A DNA stretch of 64,000 nt from assembly GCF_037975245.1 (NCBI RefSeq), contig NC_092562.1, positions 9,775,001 to 9,839,000 of the forward strand. Reading direction: 5' to 3'. Position 1 is the stretch's first letter; each line of letters starts with the position of its first letter. The translations under genes were made by a program, and so were the position numbers. The notes under the pieces are model-generated. The model ran no database searches. It had not been told where the DNA came from and worked only from the letters and a program-made list of their open reading frames with translations. Origin of the DNA: Apostichopus japonicus. Its lineage: Eukaryota; Echinodermata; Holothuroidea; Aspidochirotida; Stichopodidae. Shown here in pieces: positions 21,326 through 32,598 of this stretch.

Positions 21326-24300
21326 CTGTGGAAAAAAAAAAACAACTGTGATAAAGTACATTGAAAAATATCATCATCTGAGGAGGCACAGTTGGAAACC
21401 TGTAAGTAGTGCTGAATTATCCAGCAGGACGATGAGCCAAAATAAAGAACCCCTCAACCCCCCAACCCCAACCCCCTAAGGTCAAGGAACTGCTATAAAC
21501 ACTTTCAGGTAAAGATATAGCAACTTTCTGCAATTTGGGTTATGCCCAACAAAATTAAAGGTGGGCGGGTATCGGGGAGGGGGAGAAGGGGAGGGGAACA
21601 TGAAGCTATTCATCCAGCACAGCATGTCATGTATCCAAATATATCTGCTCTACTGAAGACAAATATACCTGTACAGTACCCTCTGTGTTTACAATTTATG
21701 CTGTCAAAATTCCATTCAGTTCCTTTCATTATTTATTCAAAACGATGATGCAGTCCGTGACAAATAAGATGATGGTGAGAACACAAAGTCTGTTCAAGTC
21801 TCACTACTTGTTTGCCAAAATTTAAACTTCAACCTTTCCTGCTTACTGCAATAAAAGCTCAGTGAAAATGACAAATGCAATTTTCATATCAATATTCATT
21901 ATTTTTATTTGAGTTATCTGTTGTTAAAAATATTGAGCTAAATAAAAATTTGCCAGATTTATTAACAAGTCCGTAGATTCCACAAACGCCAATCCAAATT
22001 GGCAAGCCCCACCCAACAGATCATGCGCCAATCAAATCTCTGTTTTGTTATCGGATGTTAGGCCTAGGCCTACTTCCACTTTCGTATCTTAGGTCTCTTC
22101 TCTTGAATAGTATCTTTCTTTCGGTCTTACCGATGCAGCTTGCAAAATTGTGTCATTTCCTACCATTGCAATGAGTAAACAGGTGTTTTCATATGTTTCC
22201 CCCGTAGAATTGTAAAAGTGGACGATACGAGTATAGGACTGGGCTAAAATCTTGATCAGGCCGCATATAAAGACTATTTTGTTTACTTTTGTGTAATGAT
22301 CATGCTGACAAGGGGGCTCTTTGATTTTATGGTAAATCGTTTGTGCCATAAGGGCAACAGAAAATACATTTGTTTCTTTCGATTGCAACAGCTTTACTCC
22401 ATTAAACCCACTTGGTGCATTTAGAATAAGGAACATTGAACTTTAACAGAACTTTTTAATTGTATTTGATAAAGAATACCACAGATTAGTACCAGAGAAA
22501 AAGGTATATGCTCTTTTCTGACTCCTCAAGGTTTAAAGGCATGCCGCGCTCTGAAGAAGATAACTTTCCGTTGTTTGCAAGTGAAGTTTTCTTTTTGTCA
22601 CTACAAAATGCAGACAGTAATGAAACGTGATACCTTGTTATCTTTTATCTAGACCTGAGATGTCCATCGCTGCTATACACTGTGTTGTGGGTATTGACCG
22701 TAGCTGTATGTATCGACTGTACACTAGTGTCTAATTACTGACGGTAGCAAGCTGTGTGTGTATTTTCTGGGATTGATGGTGGTGTCTAACATTTCTGTTA
22801 CACCTCATTCGAAACTAGGTCAGATTACCGGCATAAGACGTTACTTCGTGCGCGAGTCTTCACACCCTTTAACCTGATGAATAAAATCCTAGAGCTTCCT
22901 TATATAATAATGAATAAATGTCAAAAATTCTAAAACAATAGGATATTCAATCATTTGAATAACTTGAATAACAAAAAAAAATAATCTGGATATAATCCAA
23001 GGAGGAGTAAAATAACTCACTGCTCCTACTCTGCATAGTATGAAAGGAAGATCATATGCAGATACTACAATCCAAGGATATAATCCAAGGAGGAGTAAAA
23101 TAACTCACTGTTCCTACTCTGCATAGTATGAAAGGAAGACCATATGCAGATACTACAATCCAAGGATATAATCCAAGGAGGAGTAAAATAACTCACTGCG
23201 TCTACTCTGCATAGTATGAAAGGAAGACCATATGCAGATACTACGATCCCAGTCGTGATGAAGAGGCACGTCTCCTTAATGGCATTACTCGAACCGGAGA
23301 GGGCATCTGTATCGCCGATCCGAGCAGCGATCAGAAGCGGGATCGGTGAAAGAACATAGAACACCAGCACGAACATCGGCCACCATACCCTATAGAGTTC
23401 AAAAGAGACAGAATAGTCATGACTTGGCGAGCCACTTTGGATAAAAAACTAGCAAAATGTGGGGTTTCCCATGGCATTTCTATTGTTAGAGGCGGTAACT
23501 GGTTTGTGACACTGGAGGGCATGAGCATACCCTGGGGGGGTGGGGGGCTTTATCTGGGGGTATAGTTGCACGTAAAATTGTTTAATGTCAGTCATCCTAA
23601 TCATGAATTAGATAAAATTACTATGTTAAATAGGCAGAAGAACTTTTATTTGTGTTCACAGCCAATTTTTCACTGTCAGATGATAGCATGGGTTAAAAAA
23701 GTTGGATTCCAATCATTGCATTTTTTCATTTCTTCTCTGAAACAGTGGGCGGTCGCGAAATATAGAGAGGTGACCACCTGACAAAATGCATACTAGGGGG
23801 AAAGCCTTAAATGTATCTATTTGCTTCCCAAAAACACATCTTACTTCCTAGTTGGAACTGAGATATGGGGACAGGAGCTTGGAGATTCGGGGACTGGGAT
23901 TGGGGTGAATTGTTTCACCCCTTTAATGGTATTTGTCAGTACTCCGGCCCTGATGCAAGCATCAAATCAGGGCGTCACAAACACACACACAAACACGCAC
24001 ACACGTATACACAATCATGAACGCAAAGGTTACAAATATCATCGAAACCAAAAATCTAAGTCTGGCTGAATCTCCTCATTACATCAATGATAAAATCACA
24101 TAGATCCTAAAACTAAATCACAGAGCAAAATCAGAGAGATATTTTTTTACCTTTATCCATTTCAAACTCATATTTTCCCCTTGATGTTAGGGTACATTAT
24201 CATACTACCCTTAGTTGCATCTCCAGTCTAACTTTGCACCATTTCAATAGTGGATTATGTGATGTCTGCAGTCTGTCATAATTACTATATTTCACATTTT

Positions 24301-24454
24301 TACAATCCTATTTACAAATATGTATTTGAATATGTACACTATACAGGGGGGGGGGGGGGGAGTTGACATGAACACTCACTGAAAGGTTGGTAAAGCACAG
24401 GCAAGGACCACCAGCATTAAACCAACAGAGGCAGAAAAGGCCAAACCAACGAGG
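21209..24454 (-). CDS. LEPROT-like: LEPROT/LEPROTL1 (endospanin, Vps55-like) membrane protein; first coding exon not found
   Basis: Family role: small four-helix endosomal/Golgi membrane proteins (yeast Vps55 relatives) acting in endosome-to-vacuole or lysosome sorting and, in vertebrates, in surface levels of the leptin and growth-hormone receptors. Coding exons on the - strand: 24380-24454, 23197-23389, 21209-21325; all junctions are GT-AG with matching phases. Together they give 127 codons plus stop, against about 131 in vertebrates. Visible blocks: GLAFSASVGLMLVVLACALP (first membrane helix), FVLVFYVLSPIPLLIAARI (second), FITTGIVVSAYGLPFIL (third), ILTMAGNTWCFITILIFFMI (fourth), and the acidic DDDFDF end before a terminal Trp, like the family's NDDFSW. 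Only about six N-terminal residues (family MAG-type start) are missing; their exon should end in phase 2 upstream of 24454. Exon 3's 3' end lies in a tandem repeat. Confidence 0.92.
22533..22872. mobile_element. TTAA-flanked MITE, copy 2
   Basis: About 332 bp between TTAA at 22533-22536 and TTAA at 22869-22872, closely matching copy 1. It lies in LEPROT intron 3 and is an uninterrupted reference for copy 3. Confidence 0.78.
22988..23248 (-). repeat. 88-bp tandem triplication across LEPROT exon 3 and its donor
   Basis: Units at 23161-23248, 23073-23160 and about 22988-23072. Shared landmarks (tatgca at 23055, 23143 and 23231) are exactly 88 bp apart. Each unit comprises 52 nt of exon 3, the gtgagt donor and about 36 nt of intron. 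All three donors are identical; the differences cluster in the last codons before the donor. Confidence 0.95.
23197..23389 (-). CDS. LEPROT exon 3 (helices 2 and 3)
   Basis: 193 nt from acceptor ctatag to donor gtgagt. It begins with the third base of Gln, then VWWPMFVLVF, and ends ILCRVDA. Its last 52 nt form the first copy of an 88-bp tandem repeat. Confidence 0.92.
24380..24454 (-). CDS. LEPROT exon 2 (first membrane helix)
   Basis: Acceptor tttcacag and donor gtgagt on the - strand. It encodes the first hydrophobic helix and ends ALPTF plus two bases of a Gln codon, matching the family's GCALP segment. Confidence 0.9.
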
Positions 24455-26260
24455 CTGTGAAATAATTTAAAACAATGAAATAAAAACAAATTTACAATTT
24501 CTACCTTGTGCACTAAAGATAGAAAAGTAAGATTTCAAGAAAAAAAAGCCCTATCTTAGAGAGGATGAGCCCACATTGTTATTGAGTACATCTAGGTCTG
24601 TTTCCCCCCCCCACCCTCACCACCCCCACATGTGGCCATCCACGGCTCCACCCTCCCAATCCTGTTTCTCCTCAACTCTTCTTCTACCAAAGGAACATGT
24701 CACATGTTTGTGTTAATAAAACAACTTATTCCACAACTCTACTAACTCTAGAGAAAGATCATAAAACAAAATAACTTTTTCATATATTGTTGTAGGGCCC
24801 ACTAGTAGAAAGCATCAGGTGCACTAATTAGTTATGTGCTTAAAACTACCATATCAGCCAAGGTCAACATTAACATTAATTATGCTTTACAAGACTTTTT
24901 AGAAGCTGACGGCGGAAATTGTTCATGATTTACGAGTAAATAAATTAAAAGAAAGGACTCGCACAATATTCTTGAGATATGTTTCAATAAATAACTGGTT
25001 GACATAAAGAAGACAGACAAAGTCAATAGCATCTATGAAATGATGAGATCACTTGAAAATTTTCCAACAGTATTAACGTAAACTTATATTTGATACGATT
25101 TTGGCATAAAAGTACAGCAACTTACCCTTTGAGTCAGAAGTTGAGAGAGAGAGTAGTGTCAAATAGGGGAAGGAAAAGAGAAAAAAATAAATAAGTCAAA
25201 AAGTGAAAAGGATTTATTGAAAGAGGGGTTTCTCCTTACCGATAGATCAACACAGACCAACAATGAAATTGAGATTTTGAAGAAAGACAAATTCAAGTTT
25301 ACATTCATGATCTTAACATTTATTGCGCCTTTTAGTTGTATGGTGGTTTATGGTAACTTCACTTGTTCCCTAACTTTGCATATTGGGTTATACATGTATA
25401 GCTATATACTGATAAACAATGAAGGTGCCATGTTTAAAAGTAAAATTATAACCACCTTGTTTTTCTTATCCACATAAAATTAACGAACACTTCTAAAAAT
25501 TTAATACAGTTAAGGAAGAAAATATCAATTTTGTATTTTGAGACAAATATATGAATCAATTCAACTGCTTTACCGTAATTATAAAGTGAAGTTTGATGCA
25601 TGAATGTTTAATGCACAAAGCTAGGGAAATTTGTCTTTTGCCTTGAGCATTTTGACTGGGACCACTTACAGGTATTATTGTCTCATACTGGTGAAATCTG
25701 ATCAAACCATCCATGAATTCACATTAGTACTATACTAGAAGCATAGAGCAAAACCAGGTAGCGACACCTTAGAGATCATCATTACCATTGTGATCTAAAA
25801 GAATATTTGTATTCTGCAACAGGTTTAATACTGTGTACCATCCTACCACATTCACTTTATAATTGCACTGTTAACATATTTCCAGAACAGATTGGAAACC
25901 ATTAAGCACACTTCACCTTTAATTTTAATAAACACAAACTGCATTATTTGGGCAAACCTGTATATTAATCCAGGTGATAAAATTAGATGGGTTTGGATGC
26001 AACATATTCCATTTAATTTGAGGCTTTTAAAGTATCAAAACATACATGTGAAAATTTTATTTCATTTATGGAAAACAATTGCTAAGAGAATAATGTAAAG
26101 GTGCATGATTGTTTCAATAGAAGTTGGATAGAGTATACACTACTCACCAAACATGAAAATGAGCTTGGTTAAATAAACCTAAATTAAAGTATGGCCTAGG
26201 CTATATAATATAATTTGCAACATTGTACAGTACCTAATAGGCTGAGTTTAGGCCTACCTA
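24455..26260. other. LEPROT intron 1, no gene seen
   Basis: AT-rich sequence with no convincing coding exon on either strand. The missing first coding exon of LEPROT (a few codons, ending in phase 2) should lie here or further upstream on the - strand, but no ATG plus phase-2 donor could be defended. Confidence 0.4.
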
Positions 26261-26261
26261 G

Positions 26262-26652
26262 ACTCTAGTGTAACATTGTCTGCTAGAGAGAATTTGGGCG
26301 GGGCGGAGGGGGGAGGACTCTGTTATTGCCTAGGCTATCAAGAAGGAATATCTCACAATACAACATTGTTAGTAGCAGCCTAAGTTGGACCCCAACTTAG
26401 TAGCCTATAGCCTCTAAGTTATACTAGTACTACGTAAGGCTAGGCCTATAGCACAATAACAATAGCCCTGCTTCTAGAGTAACATTGTCTGCTATAGAGA
26501 ATTTGGGTGGGTGCAGGGGGGACCCTGTTTTGGCCTAGGCTATCAAGAAGGCAACAGTAGTACTAGTAGAATAAGTTGGACCCCCAATGTAGTAGACTAT
26601 AGCCTTTACTTTAAGTTAGTGGTAAGGCTAGGCCTATAGCACAATAACATTT
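26262..26652. repeat. 209-bp tandem duplication rich in aggcct motifs
   Basis: taacattgtctgcta recurs 209 bp apart (26271 and 26480). The following G-rich block, ggcctaggctatcaagaag, and ggctaggcctatagcacaataac are also repeated in order. The copies are moderately diverged. Confidence 0.8.
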
Positions 26653-27830
26653 AACAGCTTAAAACAAGAACCTAACATTCTTGCCTAGTATTAGTAGAAC
26701 AATTGTAGTCTATTCTGCATCTGACTTACGTCAGAACAGTACTTTCATAACACAAACCGTAGACGTGTTTTGCAAAAACATAGTTTCTGAATTGCGCATC
26801 GGTTGAAAGGTACTGTAGGCTAGGCATAGCGCTAATAATATATTAAGTTTGCTTAGCCTAACTGCTAGGCTATACAATACGTCTAGGCTTTGTTGCATTT
26901 CCGTGTCCCTATTCAAGCAAACTAGTTAGGCCTACGTAAACACCTTTTATGTCAGTCATGATGTTCGATGAGTTTCTTCACTTGAAGGCAGTTCAAGAGG
27001 TTCAATGCTCAGATTACTGTAATGCAATACCAATTTTATAGACAGGACTGATTCTGTATAACCAAAAATGTTAACCCTTGCCGTTTGTAGTGGTACTTGT
27101 TGTTGTACTAGTACTATATATCAGATCTGAAGGCGCTTTGAGTGATATGTACTGGTACGGTGCTAACTACATCTTCTTTAGTCTTTGCTGTTTGCATAGC
27201 TGGTCATGTAAACTAGAGTCACTGTCACAGGAGTCCATTGAGTTTATATATGTGTTACATTTTGTACTTTTCATTCCACAGCCAAATGTTACTGACGAAG
27301 GTCCCAGGGGGGTCCGCAAATTTATATACATAATTATGACATGTATTTTCTTGGTATCTATCAAGTGCTCACGACGTACTCCGCACTTTGTTTCAACAAC
27401 GACACATTTTGATGTGATCGCGATCATATCAAACAGGATACGTATGCGCTATATTTAGTAACCATTCCATCATATGACAATGATCTTCGATTTTTTTATT
27501 TACAAAACAAAAGACGAAAATGTGGATAGGGAGTTCCTTGACTCCATAGCCAAATGTATCTGCTCTTTCTGTGTCAGCTCATGAACATACAAGGGAGCCG
27601 GTATGACGTATATAACCTTTACATCATTTGTATGACGTCATTACTCTTGAGTTTAGTGCTCACTATAGTACCAATTCAACGAATTATATTATAATTACAG
27701 TTTTCTTCATTTCTAAACAAAAGATCACTGCAAACATGGAAAAGTGATACTTTGCAATAAACAGGGAGTTAGCTATTTATGAAAAAGACTACGTACATTG
27801 CTTTCCGAAGATTTTAACAATACTGGTATA

Positions 27831-28158
27831 CAGGGGTGTCGGAAGCTATTTTGGATTGGTACGGCAGATCAGAGTGTGGCTATTTATCATAATTATCGGG
27901 GGACGTGTCACGTTTGGTAGGTCAAATTACGCCTAAGCGCCACCATGGTTGGCGCGTAGCGTAAAGGAGACAATTTTGAAAAAATGCCTCCCAGATTGCA
28001 GGAAAAGGCACTTCCCGAGCTTGAAAACAAGACCCCTGCCATGCCAGAGTAGTCACATTTAGCCTACTTGACGTCATCATTATTTGCCATGGCATCATTT
28101 TTTGCCATTTTTTTTCTTAGTCCTACTTATTTTCCTTTTTTTTTTGCGCCGTGAATAT
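27831..28158. mobile_element. Inverted-repeat DNA element, copy lacking its right end
   Basis: It starts caggggtgtcggaagc after flank ctggtata. It matches the element at 31522-31860 through the cgccaccatggttggcgcgta block, the cacttcccgagcttgaaaac block and the gcgccgtgaatat block, then similarity stops. The right terminal repeat is missing. Confidence 0.65.
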
Positions 28159-30385
28159 GGAACTTCAAGTTTGTCTCGCTCCCCCTCCCGCTTCACCGTA
28201 TCAATTGTTGTTCAGGGAAGAGTGGCGGAGTGGCCTGATTAGATTTCCCCGCCTCTCTTGGAAAAGAAGTTCGCCCATAGGGCAACTATACATCATTGGT
28301 GCCATTAAAGTAGTTCGATCAGTTTTATAGAATTTCACAATTTTAGCCATCATTTGCTAAAAGATGCAAATGCGTTAAAAACACATCTATACTGGCTAAA
28401 ATCAAGTTCTTACTGATTTTCCTGAATTAAAATATACCTCGATCAGTTACAGTATTTTGGGAGCAGCCCGAGAATATATTAGTCGACAAAGGCGACAATA
28501 AAAGCAGTAGTATGTTACTTGTAATATGTACAACATAGATCACGTGGACAGTGACTACATTACGATATCGATAACCTAATTATCATGTGTTCACGTTATA
28601 AATGTCTTAACTGGCAAAAAAATGCAAATGCCTTTTCTCCCTTGTCCATGCAATGGCAAAATCAACTCGTTTTCAGCCTTTATGATAGCCGGTGGCGCTA
28701 CAACCATTTAGTGCCCCCAGGGAGGAGGGTAAAATGTTCAATGTCGACTGGGCAAAGGATAGTTAGGGGATCCCGTGCCTTTTGGAAATTTTGGTAAAAT
28801 GGAGGGTGCAATTAGATGCAAAATTGTGCAATATTTTGCAATGTTGAAGAATGTTCGACTGTTATTTAGTTTGTAGTAGCTGAGTCCCATACTAAATAAT
28901 GAGTCATTTTATACCCTTTATATGTATGTATACTGTAGACTGGAAGTTTCTGATAAATATTTTCTGTATCTGAGGGGAAGCTAAACCCCTCCCCCACCCT
29001 ACAGAAGTATACGCCGGATTGCGCCGTACGTGATGATAGCCCGAATTTCGAGGCCTGTCCATGCAGGAGCATTTTTTTAAAATATAATTACCCCGTTCCG
29101 CCCTCCAGACGACATTTAGCACAACCAACACTCGATCAACATAATGAACAACTTACACTTCACAAACAGTTCATCAGCAAAAAGGAATACTCAAAAGTTA
29201 CTAATTGTCCGGCTTATTGGATTGAGTCGGGTATTGTAAAGACCCAAAGATAATTTGTTATTCGGGAAAACTACATTATTACTGATTCGGTGTTGCCTCA
29301 AATGAAATTCACGGGCAGTCCTAATTTATCTGCCACCATGCGGATACCGGTCTTGTCTGGAAATTGAAGGCAACAAATAACGCAAAGCAGCCAAGTGTTT
29401 TTAGGAGAAGCTGAATGCCCGGTGATTCTCCAATTGCATTTTTCGTTCACTCATTTTCTCACAACTTGGAACGGACCATTTATTAAATGGGAAACCGCTG
29501 GATTTCTTTCGTGATAAAGGGCGCATCTCATTTTAGCCGGCTAGGGCTCAAACGTATACCATGCATTGCACGACCCTCCAGATGTTAAGTTTTCATTGCT
29601 TATAACTCCACAACCTTCACCCACTCGATGATAATTAAGTTGCCAGTCGTTTCCATTTTAAACGGAGGAGGGTTGTGGGATTGAGTGTTTGACCATCCCG
29701 TGGACCGTCCCTTTGATCCCTAAGGAGCAATCGGTTAAAGGAAATATTTACCCCAGTCTTGTGTTTCAGTGAAAGCCTCAAGAATAATCGAAAGAAAGAA
29801 ACATAATGCATGCAAATGATAAATTTCAAATTTAATTCCTCTTATTAAAACTGCAGTTTGTGTTTGAAAAACACTATTTGGAGTATTCTAGTTTATCAAA
29901 ATGCTTGAATAAGATATCACCGAAACAAGGTGATACACTGACCTAAAGTTTTTCGATAAAAGTTGACAAAAGGATGCATCAAGTTATGCATAAAATTACA
30001 TGTTATATGCTGTAGACCTCAGTTAAATAACCCTTCAATATGTCCAGGTGGTATTTCTATAATTCAGTTGTTTTTTGTGTTTGTAGTGGACCTTGTTGCC
30101 CTATACACAGACCATATTGGATCAGTTTCTCTAATGCAAGACAAAACCTCAATGGGAAAACGAGATTTTATGGTCTCAAATGACGTGTTTATTTATAATG
30201 TGTGTACAAATCTCTCAAGAACACAAATTGCGTTGAATCTCATCCAAGGAGTCTCTTTTGTTTATATGAAGTTAAAAGAACATATTTTGGTTGAGTTATT
30301 AGAAAATATTGAAAACCGGAATAGGTACAGAAACATTTTATTGCTCTCAGTTGTTTGTTTATTTATTTATTTAATTTCCTTTATC
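28159..30385. other. Intergenic between divergent LEPROT and OMA1, no gene seen
   Basis: No ORF with family resemblance, tRNA or other RNA gene was recognised. The 5' exons and promoters of LEPROT (-) and OMA1 (+) should lie between about 25 kb and 35 kb but cannot be placed from sequence alone. Confidence 0.4.
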
Positions 30386-31384
30386 TTAAAAGTGTGCCTA
30401 AATTATGTCCGTTGCTAGCAAGTGAAGTTTTCTTCCTGTCGCTACAAAATGCAGACAGTACTGAAAGGTGATACCTTGTTATCTTTTTTCTAGACCTGAG
30501 ATGACCATCGCTGTTATATACACTGTACGGTTGTGGGTATTGACCGTAGCTGTATGTATTGACTGTACACTAGTGCAAGGGCGGCGGAACCGGGGGGGCA
30601 CAGGGGGCACGTGCCCCCCCCCCACTTTTCCTCAGGTTAAAAATGTGCCCTTTTTCTACATAAAAATTGAGGTGTCTCAAGAGGTGTCGCAAGAGGACAG
30701 GGAACCAGAATAAACACTCGGGAAGGGCCGTTTCCGGCCATCTGAGGGGTTTGTAAAACCAAAAATTTTCTTGTACGCTCCGCGCCAACCGATGGTGGCG
30801 CTCCGCTCAGATAGTCGTGCATATATACAACTTTGCAAATCCTGGCTACGCCCCTGACTTTTAAGGAATTTCTGTGGGTCAAACTCAAAGCTATTTCGAA
30901 TGGAAACAAATTGGTTAAGATATTAACAAGAAATAAACTCTAATTCGGAAGATTCCTACATTAGCAACTAGCACGATTTCACCTCATTTTGTCTCAAAAG
31001 AAAACTTGTTCCTTGTTTCCCAATTTGCACATTGGATATTGCAGTGCTAGTATGCATATTTTCCTTGGGGGGGGGGGAGGTTGATGGAGTGATGTGTATA
31101 CGCAAATAAGTTAATACAATAATCGTTATCAAGGGTACTAAATATAAGGCTGCATCAGTCCAATCGAATTTCTGCAAAGTGCCCTTTGATGTCGGTGCCC
31201 CCCCAGATTAAAAGTGCTTCCGCCGCCCTTGCACTAGTGTCTAATTACCGACGGTAGCAAGCTGTGTGTGTATTTTCTGGGATCGATGGTGGTGTCTAAC
31301 ACTTCTGTTACACCTCATTTGAAACTAGGTCAGATTACCGGCGTGAGACGTTTCTTTGTGCGCGAGTCTTCACACCCTTTTTAA
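30386..31384. mobile_element. TTAA-flanked MITE, copy 3, split by a hAT-like insertion
   Basis: TTAA at 30386-30389 and 31381-31384 bracket two halves of the same MITE found at 4015 and 22533. The halves end and resume at cactagtg, where a 656-bp element is inserted. Removing that element and one octamer restores the arrangement of the other two copies. Confidence 0.8.
30568..31239. mobile_element. hAT-like non-autonomous transposon, 656 bp, with 8-bp target duplication
   Basis: A perfect 14-bp terminal inverted repeat, caagggcggcggaa (30576-30589) and its complement (31218-31231), is flanked by the identical octamer cactagtg (30568-30575 and 31232-31239). An 8-bp duplication with CA-starting ends is the hAT pattern. 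The G-run and C-run just inside each end are also typical. No transposase ORF. Confidence 0.9.
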
Positions 31385-31521
31385 GGCTGTAGCCCAGTTT
31401 TCCGAATGATAATTTGGTTAAACTGCTTTCAAACTCAAGTTTGCATCTGTTACCTTTGTTTCATCACTATATTAATCTGTCGTAGATTACGTCTTGATAA
31501 ACCCGATTTTATCGACCTATA

Positions 31522-31860
31522 CAGGGGCGTCGGAAGCTATTTTTGATTGGTACTGCAGATCAGAGTGTGGCCATCTATCATAATTATCGGGGGTCGTTTG
31601 GTAGGTCAAACCACGCTACGCGCCACCATGGTTGGCGCGTATCGTAATGGAGAAAATATTGACAAAATGCATCCCAGATTGCAGGAAATGGCACTTCCCG
31701 AGCTTGAAAACAAGACCCGATTAATCTTCTGAAACACATTTTTGAAGTATGTTTCATTTTGGTTCTTTTTTTTGCCATTTTTTTCTTACTTTTTTTTTTT
31801 GGCGCCGTGAATATTGGTCCGGCGTTCGACGGACCTGCCGCACCGGCTCCGACGCCCCTG
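31522..31860. mobile_element. 339-bp inverted-repeat DNA element, complete copy
   Basis: The ends caggggcgtcgga and tccgacgcccctg are perfect inverted repeats of 13 bp. Both flanks show ctata directly against the ends, so any target duplication is 5 bp, shorter than the 8 bp expected for hAT; the superfamily is left open. A truncated relative is at 27831. Confidence 0.72.
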
Positions 31861-32598
31861 CTATATTATTATCCTAAAGAACACTTGAACCTGACTCCAA
31901 GGGTTTCAATTGTTCCGCCTTCCTTTTGATGGACGAATAAAATATCAGTAGATGACGCATGCAAACTTACTGCGTGGTCAACCATTAGTATATGAGTTAC
32001 ATTTTCTGTTTCACTAACTGTGCACAACAATACGACGACTTGCATTTGGATTTGTGGGTTTCCGAGTTATATCTGGTGGTACTAATGTTGATGTTTGGTT
32101 TCATGGTATGGTTTTATCTTTTACGGTAGTCAAGTAGTTTCCCCATAACTAAGATTTCAGTTCCAGAACTTGCAGAAGCTTTTCTATGTAATGTGTCACA
32201 TGTCACACTCACAGGTACCGTTTCTGCGAAAATCACTTGAATAGCATTCTTCTATGTAACTTGGGCCTACACGTGTCATCCCTATTAGGCTGTCTACCTA
32301 GGCTAATACTCTTATTGGTATTTATGAATGTGAAATTGCTTCTTTCAGACAGTTTGGAAATCGTTCCCGACACATTGACTTTGAGAAGTGGTTGGAGTCA
32401 AAGCAGTTGAGAATCTTGAAAGATTTAGTTACTCACATGCGTAGACTTAGGTCGAGGGACGAGGACTAGTAATGTAGCAAAGGTAGCTAAAGTAAGGTTT
32501 GCTTGGTTTTTGCTAGAGTAAGTTGACCAAACTTATACCAATAGTTTCATCAGTCTGCTTCAGTACAGTGGCCTTGATGTTAAGTTCACATTTGTTTT
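31861..32598. other. Intergenic upstream of OMA1, no gene seen
   Basis: No supported ORF. It may contain the promoter or a non-coding first exon of OMA1, but no signal is strong enough to call. Confidence 0.35.

Noticed and set aside
25120-25160. Donor-like gtaagt on the - strand (after ctcaaagg) as the end of LEPROT exon 1
   Set aside because: The phase fits (LKG-LVGL), but a stop codon lies three codons upstream and there is no ATG.
26925-26965. - strand ATG-ACT-GAC-ATA-AAA (MTDIK) as LEPROT exon 1
   Set aside because: It resembles the family's MAGIK start, but every GT nearby gives a phase that does not join exon 2 in frame.
27078-27458. 126-codon hydrophobic ORF on the + strand
   Set aside because: No family resemblance, no splice or start context, and low-complexity Val/Leu at the start.
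29963-30418. 151-codon ORF on the + strand
   Set aside because: AT-rich chance ORF that runs into a MITE; no recognisable domain.
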